Shown: positions 39,780 through 51,327, counted from the stretch's first letter. The stretch: 64,000 nucleotides of DNA from Sphingomonadales bacterium (GCA_025351405.1 JANXVZ010000031.1:27786-91785); one strand, 5' to 3'. Numbers and translations: made by a program. The notes: generated from the sequence alone by a model not told the origin.

Positions 39780-39840
39780 CAATTGTTGGCAAAGTGTAAA
39801 GCCAGCCGACACTGGCGTCGTGGCGGCGGCAGGCGGCGCG

Positions 39841-40392
39841 CTAATCCGTCGCCAGGCGCGCGTAGCCGACCTCGTCGAACCAGACGCCGTCCTCCTCCCA
39901 GCTCTTGAGATGTACGGCTTCGCGCCGGAATTGCAGGCGTTCGAGCAAGCGCTGGGTGGCGATGTTGCGCATGTCGGTCTGGGCAATCAGCCTGTGTCGA
40001 CCGCGCGCGAACAGATGCGAGACCATCGCGCCGACGGCTTCGGTCGCAAATCCCTGGCGGCGCGCGAAGGGCGCAAAGGCAAAGCCGATTTCCGCCTGCC
40101 GATTGCGCGGCGTATCGAAATTGACGCCGATATCGCCCAGGAACGCACCGCTGGCCCGCGCCAGAACCGCAAACTGCTGCCAACCCGCAGCATCATGAAC
40201 CGGCCTTCGGTCCATGTCGGCGATGAGCTTGCGGGTTTCCGCCAGGCTGCGCGTCTGCCGGTCGAAAGGCATCTGGCCCCGGCTGGCGTGCAGCGCATCA
40301 GCATCGCTTGCCAGCGCCGGACGCACGATGGTCCGCACCGTCGTCAGCAGCCAGTCATCGAACGGCATGGCACCGGCGCTTGCCGCCGTCAT
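39841..40392 (-). CDS. GNAT N-acetyltransferase (RimJ/RimL-like)
   Basis: The ATG at 40392 gives 183 residues of the Acetyltransf_3 type: TIVRPALASDADALHA near the start, then EIGFAFAPFARRQGFATEAV (the acetyl-CoA-binding motif A region) and RNIATQRLLERLQFRREAVH toward the end. The substrate, protein N-terminus or small molecule, cannot be told. It begins five bases after the acyl-CoA dehydrogenase stop. A TTG at 40401 overlapping that stop is an alternative start. Confidence 0.85.
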   Translation of the reverse strand: MTAASAGAMPFDDWLLTTVRTIVRPALASDADALHASRGQMPFDRQTRSLAETRKLIADMDRRPVHDAAGWQQFAVLARASGAFLGDIGVNFDTPRNRQAEIGFAFAPFARRQGFATEAVGAMVSHLFARGRHRLIAQTDMRNIATQRLLERLQFRREAVHLKSWEEDGVWFDEVGYARLATD

Positions 40393-40397
40393 CGCCC

Positions 40398-41645
40398 TCA
40401 AGCTGCGACAGCCGCATCACGCTCACCAAAGTCGATGCCCGGACCATTGCCGGCATAAGCCTTCAACAACCGCTTCGCCACCGACGTGATATGGACTTCG
40501 TCGGGGCCATCGTAGATGCGCGCTTCGCGGGCGTGCCGATAGATGATGTGGAGCGGCGTGTCCGGCGTCAGGCCCTTGGCGCCGAACACCTGGATGGCGC
40601 GATCCGCCACATTGTGCACCATCTGCGCGCCGACGACCTTTATCATGCCGATTTCGATGCGCGCCTCGTCCCCGGCGTCGATCTTCCTCGCTGCATCGAG
40701 GGTGAGCAATCGGCACGCCTGTATTTCGGCGGCACTGTCGAAGACGTGCTTCTGCATGAGCTGCTTGTCCGCAAGCTTTTCACCAAAGGCGGTGCGTTCG
40801 TGCAAGCGCCGGCACATCAGGTCGAATGCCCGCTGCGCCTGCCCCAGCCACCGCATGCAATGGAAGATACGGCCCGGTCCCAGCCGCTTCTGGGCGATGA
40901 GGAAGCCGGCGCCGCGCGGCCCCAACAGGTTTTCGGCTGGCACCCGGACATCGTCGTACGCCACCTCATAGTGACCGCTGAGGCCGTGATGCAGCCCGAG
41001 CACGGGCGTGTCCCGAACGATCCGGTAGCCGGGCGTATCGGTGGGCACGACAATCATGCTGAAGGCTGCATGGGGGGCCGTGCCGTCCGGCTCGGTACGG
41101 CACATGACCGTCGTGTAGGCCGCCCCCGCGGCGCCGGTGGTGAACCATTTGCGGCCACGAATGACCCATTCGTCGCCCTCCAGCGTCGCCGTCGTCATCA
41201 ACTGCGTCGGGTCGGACGAAGCGACGTCGGGCTCGGTCATGGCAAAGCTCGGGAATATCTCGCCGGCAACGAGCGGCTTCAGATACGCCTCACGCCACTT
41301 CGGCGCGGCATATAGGTTGAGCATGATCGAATCCTGCAGGCTATGGGTGCCCAGCGCCACCATCGCGTGCTGGCTGCGGCCGATAACCTCGTTGATGAAC
41401 ACATAGTCCATGAACGGCATGCCCTGGCCGCCGATCTCCCTGGGGTGCCCCAGCGCCCACAGTCCCTCGGCCTTTGCCTCCGCCATCAACCGCGCCAACG
41501 CCGCCCGCGCTTCCTCGGGCGTACCGTTGTCGAGCACGTCTTCGGCGGGATAGACGCGGTCTTCGACAAAGCGCTTGACCCTGGCGCGGGTTGCCACCCA
41601 ATCGACGGCCGTGGCGCGGGGCGCCACCAAATCAACTGCTGTCAT
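40398..41645 (-). CDS. Acyl-CoA dehydrogenase
   Basis: The ATG at 41645 gives 415 residues of the FAD-dependent acyl-CoA dehydrogenase fold. Signatures are FAMTEPDVASSDPTQLMTTA, WFTTGAAGAAYTTVMCRT, the RLGPGRIFHCMRWLGQAQRA helix, and AIQVFGAKGLTPDTPL. It resembles the ACAD10/11-like group that pairs with APH-type kinases. The N-terminus holds a tandem 10-residue duplication (T-A-V-D-L-V-A-P-R-A, then T-A-V-D-W-V-A-T-R-A). The open frame to 41750 is rejected. Confidence 0.9.
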   Translation of the reverse strand: MTAVDLVAPRATAVDWVATRARVKRFVEDRVYPAEDVLDNGTPEEARAALARLMAEAKAEGLWALGHPREIGGQGMPFMDYVFINEVIGRSQHAMVALGTHSLQDSIMLNLYAAPKWREAYLKPLVAGEIFPSFAMTEPDVASSDPTQLMTTATLEGDEWVIRGRKWFTTGAAGAAYTTVMCRTEPDGTAPHAAFSMIVVPTDTPGYRIVRDTPVLGLHHGLSGHYEVAYDDVRVPAENLLGPRGAGFLIAQKRLGPGRIFHCMRWLGQAQRAFDLMCRRLHERTAFGEKLADKQLMQKHVFDSAAEIQACRLLTLDAARKIDAGDEARIEIGMIKVVGAQMVHNVADRAIQVFGAKGLTPDTPLHIIYRHAREARIYDGPDEVHITSVAKRLLKAYAGNGPGIDFGERDAAVAA

Positions 41646-41803
41646 GTCGCTCTCCCAAGGCCTTTGACGCCACCATAGCCGGTCGTCCCGGCTTGGGAAG
41701 CATTGCATCCACCCGCCATGTCCGCTCCGTTCGCGACAAAAATCATCCACAAAAAATTCGGATGCGCCGGCGGTGCATGGGTTGACGCCCCACCGCCGAC
41801 CAC

Positions 41804-41823
41804 TGCATTAGCAGCATAATGCA
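41804..41823. promoter_or_regulatory. Operator-like palindrome before pnuC
   Basis: TGCATTA-GCAGCA-TAATGCA is a perfect inverted repeat with 7-bp arms, 17 bases before the pnuC ATG. A TTGACG at 41782-41787 lies upstream and could be a -35 box, with CATTAG (41806-41811) as a weak -10 inside the palindrome. A repressor binding here would block transcription. The regulator is not in the window. The remaining gap 41646-41803 shows nothing I can call. Confidence 0.5.
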
Positions 41824-41840
41824 CCCAAGCCTGTCCCCCG

Positions 41841-42413
41841 ATGTCACCGCTTGAGCTGACCGCCGCGGCTTTGGGGATGGTCAACATCGTCCTTATCGCC
41901 AGGCGGAGCCTTTGGAATTATCCGTTCGGCGTGGTGATGGTCTGCCTTTACGCCTTTGTTTTCTGGCAAGCGCGGCTTTACAGCGCCGCTGGCTTGCAGG
42001 TGTTCTTCCTCGCGTCCCAACTTTATGGCTGGTGGTACTGGCGCCGCACCACGGATGGCAGCACACCGGTGCCGGTTCGCGAACTGTCGGCGCGCGGCAG
42101 GTGGCTGGCGGTGGTGGCAGGCAGCCTGGGCACGCTGGCACTCGGCCTGTTCATGAGCCGGTTGACCAACGCTGCCGCGCCATGGGCCGATGCTGCAAAC
42201 GCTGCATGGAGCATGGTGGCGCAGTTGCTGACCGACCGCCGCCAGGTCGAAAGCTGGCCCCTGTGGATCGGCATCAATATCCTGTCGGTCGGGCTTTATG
42301 CTTCGCAGGGCCTGCTCGCCACCGCCGCGCTTTATGCGATATTCCTGTGCATCGCCTGCTGGGGCTGGAGCGAATGGCGCCGCGCCCTCGCCGGATCGAA
42401 AATCCTGTCATGA
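41841..42413 (+). CDS. pnuC: Nicotinamide riboside transporter PnuC
   Basis: PnuC is a facilitator for nicotinamide riboside. The 190-residue protein has about seven hydrophobic segments and the typical patterns RRSLWNYPFGVVMVCLYAFVFW and SQLYGWWYWRR, in which aromatic residues line the substrate pocket. Its stop overlaps the ATG of the NadR-like kinase (ATGA), giving an import-and-trap pair. An operator-like palindrome lies in front of it. Confidence 0.93.
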   Translation: MSPLELTAAALGMVNIVLIARRSLWNYPFGVVMVCLYAFVFWQARLYSAAGLQVFFLASQLYGWWYWRRTTDGSTPVPVRELSARGRWLAVVAGSLGTLALGLFMSRLTNAAAPWADAANAAWSMVAQLLTDRRQVESWPLWIGINILSVGLYASQGLLATAALYAIFLCIACWGWSEWRRALAGSKILS

Positions 42414-42925
42414 TCCGCATCTGCCTCACGGGCGTCGAAAGCACCGGAAAGTCCACGCTGGCCACCGAGCTGGCGGCGCGCTTTGGCGGCATCGTCATGC
42501 CCGAATACGGCCGGACCTGGGCCGAAACTTATGGCACCGACTTTGCGCCGGCGGTGCTGCGTGCCATCGCCCGCGGCCATGTCGCGGCGCGCACCACCAT
42601 CGCTGCCCTCGCCCCGCCGCTGATGCTCGAGGACACCGATATCGTCATGACCAGCGCCTGGTTCCGCATGCTCCATGGCCGCCGCGACAAGGGGCTGACC
42701 GCCATCCCCGCCAGTGCCGACCGATATCTGCTGTTCAGCCCCGACACTCCGTGGATCGATGACGGCACCCGCCAGTTCGGCGGTGCCCAGCGGCTGCGCT
42801 TCCACGCCATCATTGTCGATGAGCTGCGCCGGCGGGGGATTGTGCCGGTCGTCATCGAGGGGACATGGCCGCAGCGGCAACGCCAGGCGGAAGCGACGGT
42901 CTCGGCGATGATGGTCAGCAGTTGA
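42410..42925 (+). CDS. NadR-like ribosylnicotinamide kinase (AAA_28)
   Basis: This 171-residue P-loop protein matches the kinase domain of NadR, without the NMN adenylyltransferase or HTH domains. Walker A is GVESTGKS at residues 8-15, followed by VMPEYGRTWAE, which in NadR contacts the substrate. It should phosphorylate nicotinamide riboside to NMN, trapping what PnuC imports. Overlapping coding with pnuC supports that. The NMN adenylyltransferase must be elsewhere. Confidence 0.88.
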   Translation: MIRICLTGVESTGKSTLATELAARFGGIVMPEYGRTWAETYGTDFAPAVLRAIARGHVAARTTIAALAPPLMLEDTDIVMTSAWFRMLHGRRDKGLTAIPASADRYLLFSPDTPWIDDGTRQFGGAQRLRFHAIIVDELRRRGIVPVVIEGTWPQRQRQAEATVSAMMVSS

Positions 42926-42989
42926 TTTCCGGCACTTGATTCACGCCCCACGGTTGCCAGCCTGACCGCACCGCGCCAAAGCATTGCAC

Positions 42990-43694
42990 ATGGCAAATAT
43001 CCTCCTCACCGGCGCTTCTCGCGGGATCGGCGCGGCAACGCGCATTGCACTGGCCGGCGTCGGTCATGACGTGGTCGGTCAAAGCACGAATGGCGACGAT
43101 GGCCTGGTCGCCAGCGACTTTGCCCGCCCGCGCGCTGCCGACGCACTTTGGACCACGGCACTGGCGCGCTGCGGCGGCCGTATCGATGTGCTGATCAACA
43201 ATGCCGGCGTCTTCGAGGCTGTCGATATCGACGACAGCGACGAGGCATTTGCCGATGCCTGGTCCCGCAGCATCGCCATCAACCTGCAGTCGGCTGCAGA
43301 TTTGTGTCGCCATGCGGTGCGACATTTCCGCGGGCACGGCGGTGGCCGCATCATCAATGTCGCCAGCCGGGCCGGCCATCGCGGCGACAGCCCGCAGCAT
43401 TGGCATTATGCGGCGGCCAAGGGCGCGATGATCGCCATGACCAAAAGCATTGCCCGTGGCTATGCCCGCGATGGCGTGCTGGCGTTTTCGATCGCGCCCG
43501 GCTTCACCATGACCGGCATGGCCGAGGAATATCTGTCGTCCCGCGGTGGCGAAAAATTGCTCGCCGATATTCCGCTCGGGCGCGTCGCCGGCGCCGCCGA
43601 AGTCGCGGAAACCATCCGCTGGCTGGCGATCGACGCCCCGCCATCGCTGACCGGCGCAACGCTCGACATCAACGGGGCGAGCTATGTCCGCTAG
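42990..43694 (+). CDS. SDR-family oxidoreductase
   Basis: The ATG at 42990 gives 234 residues of a classical short-chain dehydrogenase. It has NILLTGASRGIGAAT for cofactor binding, the INNAGVFE motif, the catalytic Ser in NVASRAGHRGD, and Tyr-x3-Lys in WHYAAAKGAM. A C-terminal LTGATLDINGASYVR is typical. The FabG-like group is broad and the substrate is unknown. It precedes prmA by nine bases. Confidence 0.88.
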   Translation: MANILLTGASRGIGAATRIALAGVGHDVVGQSTNGDDGLVASDFARPRAADALWTTALARCGGRIDVLINNAGVFEAVDIDDSDEAFADAWSRSIAINLQSAADLCRHAVRHFRGHGGGRIINVASRAGHRGDSPQHWHYAAAKGAMIAMTKSIARGYARDGVLAFSIAPGFTMTGMAEEYLSSRGGEKLLADIPLGRVAGAAEVAETIRWLAIDAPPSLTGATLDINGASYVR

Positions 43695-43703
43695 GTACGG
43701 CCG

Positions 43704-44651
43704 ATGACGGGTTGGTTCCTGACGCTGCCCTGCAATCGCGCCGAGGCAGAAGGCCTGCCGGAAACCGGCGAGATTTTCGGGGACCTGGCCAACCCGCCGA
43801 CGCTGCTCGTCGATGAACCCGACCCGGATCAGCCCGACGCCTGGGTGCTGACGGCGTATTTCGATACACAACCGGATGCTGGAACAATTGCCCGCATAAC
43901 CGCCTTGGCACCTTCCGCCGCCAAGAACGCCGCCGTCCTGGCGCCATTGCCCGATGAAGACTGGACGACGATGAGCCAGCGCGGACTGGAACCGGTGCGT
44001 GCCGGGCGCTTCCTTGTCCATACGCGCGACCATGACGATGCGGTTCGCTCCGGCGACATTGCGCTGGCAATCGAGGCGGGGCTGGCATTCGGCACTGGCC
44101 AGCACGCAACCACCCATGGCTGCCTGAAAGCACTCGACCGGCTGCGGCGGACCCGCAGATTTCGGCACATCGCCGATCTTGGCACCGGCACCGGCGTGCT
44201 CGCCATGGCTGCGTCGCGGGCGTGGCCACGAGCGTTGACGATTGCCAGCGATATCGACCCGGTCTCGGTGGCGGTGACGCGCGCCAACCTTCGCGACAAC
44301 CGCCTTTCGGCAGGGCGCGCGGCAGGGATGATCGAATGCGTCGTCGCCGCCGGCCTGCAACATCGGCGGCTTGCAGAGGCGGCGCCCTATGACCTGGCGC
44401 TGGCCAATATCCTTGCGCCGCCGCTCATCGCCATCGCCCGCGACGTTTCACGCGCGATCGCCCCAGGCGGCGTGCTGGTGCTCGCCGGGTTGCTGCGATC
44501 GCAAGCGGTGCGCGTGCTGGCGGCGTATCGCCGGCACGGGCTGGTGCCGCTGAATATCGGTATTCGCAAGCCACGGCACGGCGAATGGCCGTGCCTCGTG
44601 CTTACCCGGCCGATCAGGCACGCCAGGCGTGGAACAGCCGGTTCTCGGTAA
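43704..44651 (+). CDS. prmA: Ribosomal protein L11 methyltransferase PrmA
   Basis: PrmA trimethylates ribosomal protein L11. The 315-residue protein has an N-terminal substrate-recognition domain and a class I methyltransferase domain. The motifs are LAFGTGQHATTHGCL, the SAM-binding IADLGTGTGVLAMAA and LALANILAPPLIAI, which is diagnostic for PrmA. Its last 38 bases overlap a small antisense frame. Confidence 0.92.
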   Translation: MTGWFLTLPCNRAEAEGLPETGEIFGDLANPPTLLVDEPDPDQPDAWVLTAYFDTQPDAGTIARITALAPSAAKNAAVLAPLPDEDWTTMSQRGLEPVRAGRFLVHTRDHDDAVRSGDIALAIEAGLAFGTGQHATTHGCLKALDRLRRTRRFRHIADLGTGTGVLAMAASRAWPRALTIASDIDPVSVAVTRANLRDNRLSAGRAAGMIECVVAAGLQHRRLAEAAPYDLALANILAPPLIAIARDVSRAIAPGGVLVLAGLLRSQAVRVLAAYRRHGLVPLNIGIRKPRHGEWPCLVLTRPIRHARRGTAGSR

Positions 44652-44766
44652 AGACACGGTTGAGCTGGATTCGCGATTTGCGAACCGACTTGGTTACAGC
44701 GACGCGACTATCGGCATCGCCAATGGGGCGATGCAGGGGCTCGAAGGCCTGAAGGATGACCTTCAT
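44614..44766 (-). CDS. Possible small basic protein antisense to prmA 3' end
   Basis: An ATG at 44766, eight bases after a clear GAGGA site (44775-44779), opens a 50-codon frame to a TGA at 44614. The product, starting MKVILQAFEPLHRP and ending NRLFHAWRA, is basic (nine Arg or Lys in the second half) with no membrane segment. A hairpin sits directly upstream of the binding site. I recognise no family. The good ribosome-binding site and coding-like composition support it; the overlap with prmA weakens it. Confidence 0.5.
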   Translation of the reverse strand: MKVILQAFEPLHRPIGDADSRVAVTKSVRKSRIQLNRVFTENRLFHAWRA

Positions 44767-44783
44767 GATAATTGTCCTCTTTT

Positions 44784-44806
44784 CCGCCCGGAAAACACCG
44801 GGGCGG
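44784..44806. other. Hairpin before the 50-residue ORF
   Basis: CCGCCCGG (44784-44791) pairs with CCGGGGCGG (44798-44806), giving an 8-bp stem with one bulged G and a six-base A-rich loop. On the minus strand it ends four bases before the GAGGA site of the small ORF. It might modulate that start or mark the prmA transcript end; no T-tract is present. Confidence 0.4.
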
Positions 44807-44902
44807 TGAGTTCAATTATCTGAGCCGCACTTGATTGTGCAGTGCACCGTAACGGACGCCAGCCATGCGTTGCGTGCATGGCGCGCAACAAAGACCGCAA
44901 TA

Positions 44903-48198
<3,296 letters not shown>

Positions 48199-48268
48199 TG
48201 CCTTGAGGCGCGCCGCGATTAAGGTTATTTCGGACGCGTTCGAATCGCCTTGCAATGGGGAAGACGCC

Positions 48269-48829
48269 ATGTTGACCATGGACGATGCCGATCGCGGCAT
48301 GCATGTCGTGCGCCAGGCTTATTCAGCCTATTATCCAAAGGGCCTCGACGCCGACGACGCCAAGGACATTTTTGTCTTCCTCGACCTGCCGGAATTTACT
48401 CAGCAATTCGGGGTCACCTATCACGCCTGCTTCAAGGCGGCGAACAACCTGACGCTGACGACCGAGCAGATGGTCGGCCATGTCAACGGTTTCGTCGCGT
48501 CGGACTATAATAATTTCAAGCGCCGTATCTATGTCAAGAAAGCCGGCAACATCACCTGGGGCACCTGTGCCCATGAGTATATTCATTTCCTAAGCCACCG
48601 CGCCTTTTACCCGACCTTTTATTCCAAGGGCGGCGCCGCACCGGACATCGTCGAAGGCTTCACCGAATATCTGACGCGCAATGCCGATCCGGAATTGATG
48701 CGGGACCGGCAGAACTATCAACCGCAATATCTCAAGACCGATAGCTGGGTCGGCAAATCGGGCGGCAACCGGCAATTGCTGCTCGATTGCCTGTTCGGCG
48801 GCAAATCGACGCCGATCGCGTCGCTCTAG
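48269..48829 (+). CDS. Small protein with an HExxH zincin motif, unknown family
   Basis: The ATG at 48269, preceded by GGGGAAGA, gives 186 residues with no signal peptide. At residues 102-106 lies H-E-Y-I-H in GTCAHEYIHFLSH, followed 22 residues later by V-E-G-F-T-E-Y. This spacing matches the gluzincin pattern in which the Glu of E-G-x-x-E-Y is the third zinc ligand (E129). It is thus a candidate intracellular metallopeptidase or a zincin-fold scaffold. No inhibitor or regulator gene is adjacent. An in-frame ATG at 48281 is an alternative. Confidence 0.7.
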   Translation: MLTMDDADRGMHVVRQAYSAYYPKGLDADDAKDIFVFLDLPEFTQQFGVTYHACFKAANNLTLTTEQMVGHVNGFVASDYNNFKRRIYVKKAGNITWGTCAHEYIHFLSHRAFYPTFYSKGGAAPDIVEGFTEYLTRNADPELMRDRQNYQPQYLKTDSWVGKSGGNRQLLLDCLFGGKSTPIASL

Positions 48830-48879
48830 GGCCGCCGATCGCGTCGCTCTAGGACCGCCGATTGCGACGCTATAGCTTG
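48811..48879. repeat. Three tandem 23-bp repeats over the HExxH gene stop
   Basis: A 23-bp unit beginning GCCGATCGCGTCGCTCTAGG occurs at 48811 and 48834, with a diverged third copy at 48857 (GCCGATTGCGACGCTATAG). The first copy contains the HExxH gene stop codon (TAG), and each copy carries a TAG in the same place. The third copy reaches into the 3' end of the convergent DoxX gene, providing its last codons and stop. Confidence 0.85.
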
Positions 48880-49292
48880 GCGGGCTCGCGCCGCCACGGC
48901 CAGTCGATCACCCCGCCGGCGAACAGCGCCCACCAGATGATCACCGGCTGGAACGCCAGCCGCGGGGCGTGATAGCCCCAGCCGAGCGTCTGCCCGCCGA
49001 TGGCGACGCTGTCCATCGCGTGCTTGATGTTGGCGGGGTAAACGCACACGGAATACAATGCCAGCATCACCCCGGCGAGCCAGCGCAACCGCGGTATAAG
49101 CAACGCCACCGCACCCAGAAGTTCGCAAACCCCGGTGGCAATGATGGTTTCACGTGGCATCGGCACCCAATCCGGCACGATCGGCAGGAATGCCCGCGGC
49201 GAACGCAGGTGGACATAGCCGACGACAAGGAACGCCAGCGCCAGCAGCCAGCGCAAGCCGGTGCGGGTGGTTTCGCGGCCGGGGCGTCTCAA
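48870..49292 (-). CDS. DoxX-like membrane protein
   Basis: The 140-residue protein has four hydrophobic segments at about 13-30, 48-66, 70-88 and 110-130 and matches the DoxX-like group: LAFLVVGYVHLRSPRAFLPIVPDWVP and ELLGAVALLIPRLRWLAG are typical. Function is unclear; relatives are linked to thiosulfate oxidation or oxidative stress. Its start overlaps the recN stop, so they are coupled. Confidence 0.85.
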   Translation of the reverse strand: MRRPGRETTRTGLRWLLALAFLVVGYVHLRSPRAFLPIVPDWVPMPRETIIATGVCELLGAVALLIPRLRWLAGVMLALYSVCVYPANIKHAMDSVAIGGQTLGWGYHAPRLAFQPVIIWWALFAGGVIDWPWRREPAKL

Positions 49293-50947
49293 CCCAGCAA
49301 CCGATCCGCCTGCGCCCGTGCTTCGTCGGTGACATCCGCCCCTGACAGCATCCGGGCGATCTCCTCGCGGCGTTCACGGTCGTCCAGAGGCACGACGGCG
49401 GTGCGCGTCGCCTTGCCGTCGCTGGCCTTGGCGATGCGCCACTGGTGGGCGCCGCGGGCGGCGACCTGCGGGCTGTGGGTGACGACGAGGACCTGGGTGC
49501 GCTGCGCCAGCCGTGCCAGCCGATCGCCGATGGCGCTGGCGACGGCGCCGCCGACGCCGCGGTCGATCTCGTCGAAGATCAGCGTGCCGGCGCTGCCGGT
49601 TTCCGCCAGCGCCACTTTCAACGCCAGCACGAAGCGCGAAAGTTCGCCCCCCGATGCGATCTTGATCAACGGCGCGAAGGGTGCGCCGGGGTTGGTGGCG
49701 ATCTCGAATTCGGCGCGGTCGCTGCCCTCCGGCCCCCAGGCGCTTGGCGGCAACGGCGCGACGACGGTGCGGAAGCGCGCGGTGTCGAGCTTCAATGGCG
49801 CCAGCTCCCCCGCCACCGCCTTGTCGAGCCGCAGCCCTGCCGTCGTGCGCGATTTCGACAATGCCGATGCCGCTTCGCCATAGCGCCTTTCCGCCGCTGC
49901 ACGCGCCCTGGCCAGCGCCGCAAGCCCGCCCTCGCCCGCGACCAGCGCTTCGGCGCGCGCCCGCAAGGCCTCCGCCAGTGCCGCCAGGTCATCGGCCTCG
50001 ACACGGTGCTTGCGCGCCATCGCCCGCAGTTCGAACAGCCGGGTTTCGGTCGTCTCAAGCCGCGCCGGATCGGCGTCGAGCGCCTGCACGGCGGCAACAA
50101 GGCTGGTTTCCGCCTCGCCGGCCTCGACCAGCGCCGCATCGAGGCGGGCCAGTGCTTCCTCCAGCAACGGGTGTTCCGCTGCAATGCGATCGAGCCGCCG
50201 TGCCGCCTGCGCCAGCGTGCTGACGCCGCCATCCTTGCCGCCCAGCAGATCGGACACGGCTTGCAGGTCATCGGTGAGCCGTGCGCCCTTTTGCATCGCG
50301 GCACGGGCCTCCGCCAGTTCGGCCTCCTCACCCGGCTGGGCATTCAGCGCCGTCAGTTCGGCCACCGCATGGTCGAGCCATTCGCGGTCGCGCTGGTCGG
50401 CCTCCAGCGTCGCCTTGGCCGCGGTTTCATCGGCAAGCACCCGTTGCCAGTCGCCCCACGCCTTGCGCACCGCCGCGACCTGGCCGCCCAGCCCGGCAAA
50501 ACTGTCGAGCAGCGCTCGGTGGCCGCGCGCCGCCAGCAGGCCACGATCGTCCGACTGGCCATGGATTTCCACCAGCGCCGCGCCGACTTCGCGCAGCAGC
50601 GCCGCCGACACCGGCTGGTCGTTGATGAACGCTCGGCCGCCGCCATCGGCCTTGACCTGTCGGCGCAGAATCACCGGGGCATCGACGACATCGATGGCGT
50701 TTTGGGCCAGCAGCACCCGCGCCGGATGGTCCATCGGCACATCGAATTCGGCCGTCACCCGCGCCGCATCGGTGCCGGCGCGCACCAGCCCGGCATCGCT
50801 GCGCGCACCCATCGCCAGGCCCAGCGCATCGAGCAGAATCGACTTGCCGGCGCCGGTTTCCCCGGTCAACACGGACAAGCCGGGCGCGAATTCCAGCGTC
50901 AGCGCTTCGATGAGCACGATGTTGCGGATGTCGAGGAGGGTGAGCAC
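49289..50947 (-). CDS. recN: DNA repair protein RecN
   Basis: RecN is an SMC-like ATPase acting at double-strand breaks. The 552-residue protein starts at a GTG (50947) with AGGGA upstream. Walker A is GETGAGKS at residues 29-36. A long Ala/Glu/Arg-rich coiled-coil follows, and Walker B is TLIFDEIDRGVGGAVASAIG near the C-terminus, ahead of VLVVTHSPQVAARG. No obvious SOS box is seen upstream. Confidence 0.95.
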   Translation of the reverse strand: MLTLLDIRNIVLIEALTLEFAPGLSVLTGETGAGKSILLDALGLAMGARSDAGLVRAGTDAARVTAEFDVPMDHPARVLLAQNAIDVVDAPVILRRQVKADGGGRAFINDQPVSAALLREVGAALVEIHGQSDDRGLLAARGHRALLDSFAGLGGQVAAVRKAWGDWQRVLADETAAKATLEADQRDREWLDHAVAELTALNAQPGEEAELAEARAAMQKGARLTDDLQAVSDLLGGKDGGVSTLAQAARRLDRIAAEHPLLEEALARLDAALVEAGEAETSLVAAVQALDADPARLETTETRLFELRAMARKHRVEADDLAALAEALRARAEALVAGEGGLAALARARAAAERRYGEAASALSKSRTTAGLRLDKAVAGELAPLKLDTARFRTVVAPLPPSAWGPEGSDRAEFEIATNPGAPFAPLIKIASGGELSRFVLALKVALAETGSAGTLIFDEIDRGVGGAVASAIGDRLARLAQRTQVLVVTHSPQVAARGAHQWRIAKASDGKATRTAVVPLDDRERREEIARMLSGADVTDEARAQADRLLG

Positions 50948-51113
50948 TGCATCCCTGTAAGGGGCCTTTATGCTTGCACCAAACCCAAAAATCCTTATAC
51001 GACCGCCCTTCGCTGCAACCGGGTCTTCCGGCGGGGCTTCCGGCGACCGCTTACCCGGTCAAAAGACGCCGCGAATATTGCCTCACGTCAAATTACTGGA
51101 TGACAGGTGCCGC

Positions 51114-51293
51114 ATGGCCGTTCCTAAACGCAAGACATCGCCTTCGCGCCGCAACATGCGTCGCAGCCACCACGCCCTGGTGCCGACGGCATTCCAGGAG
51201 TGCCCGAACTGTGGTGAACTGAAGCTGCCGCACAACCTCTGCGGCGCTTGCGGCCACTACAACGGCCGCGAAGTCATCTCGGTCGAGGCCTGA
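51114..51293 (+). CDS. rpmF: 50S ribosomal protein L32
   Basis: The ATG at 51114 gives the standard 59 residues: [20 protein letters not shown] at the N-terminus, and a zinc-ribbon Cys set, C-P-N-C and C-G-A-C, so this is the zinc-containing C+ form. It heads the conserved rpmF-plsX-fabH block. The gap to recN (50948-51113) should contain divergent promoters, but I see no clear boxes. Confidence 0.96.
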   Translation: MAVPKRKTSPSRRNMRRSHHALVPTAFQECPNCGELKLPHNLCGACGHYNGREVISVEA

Positions 51294-51327
51294 GATCATT
51301 CCCGGCCGGGGGGCGAACGCCGACCGC

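Noticed and set aside
44629..44823. 64-codon plus-strand frame after prmA
   Set aside because: It starts inside prmA without a binding site; the opposite-strand frame at 44614-44766 has a far better start.
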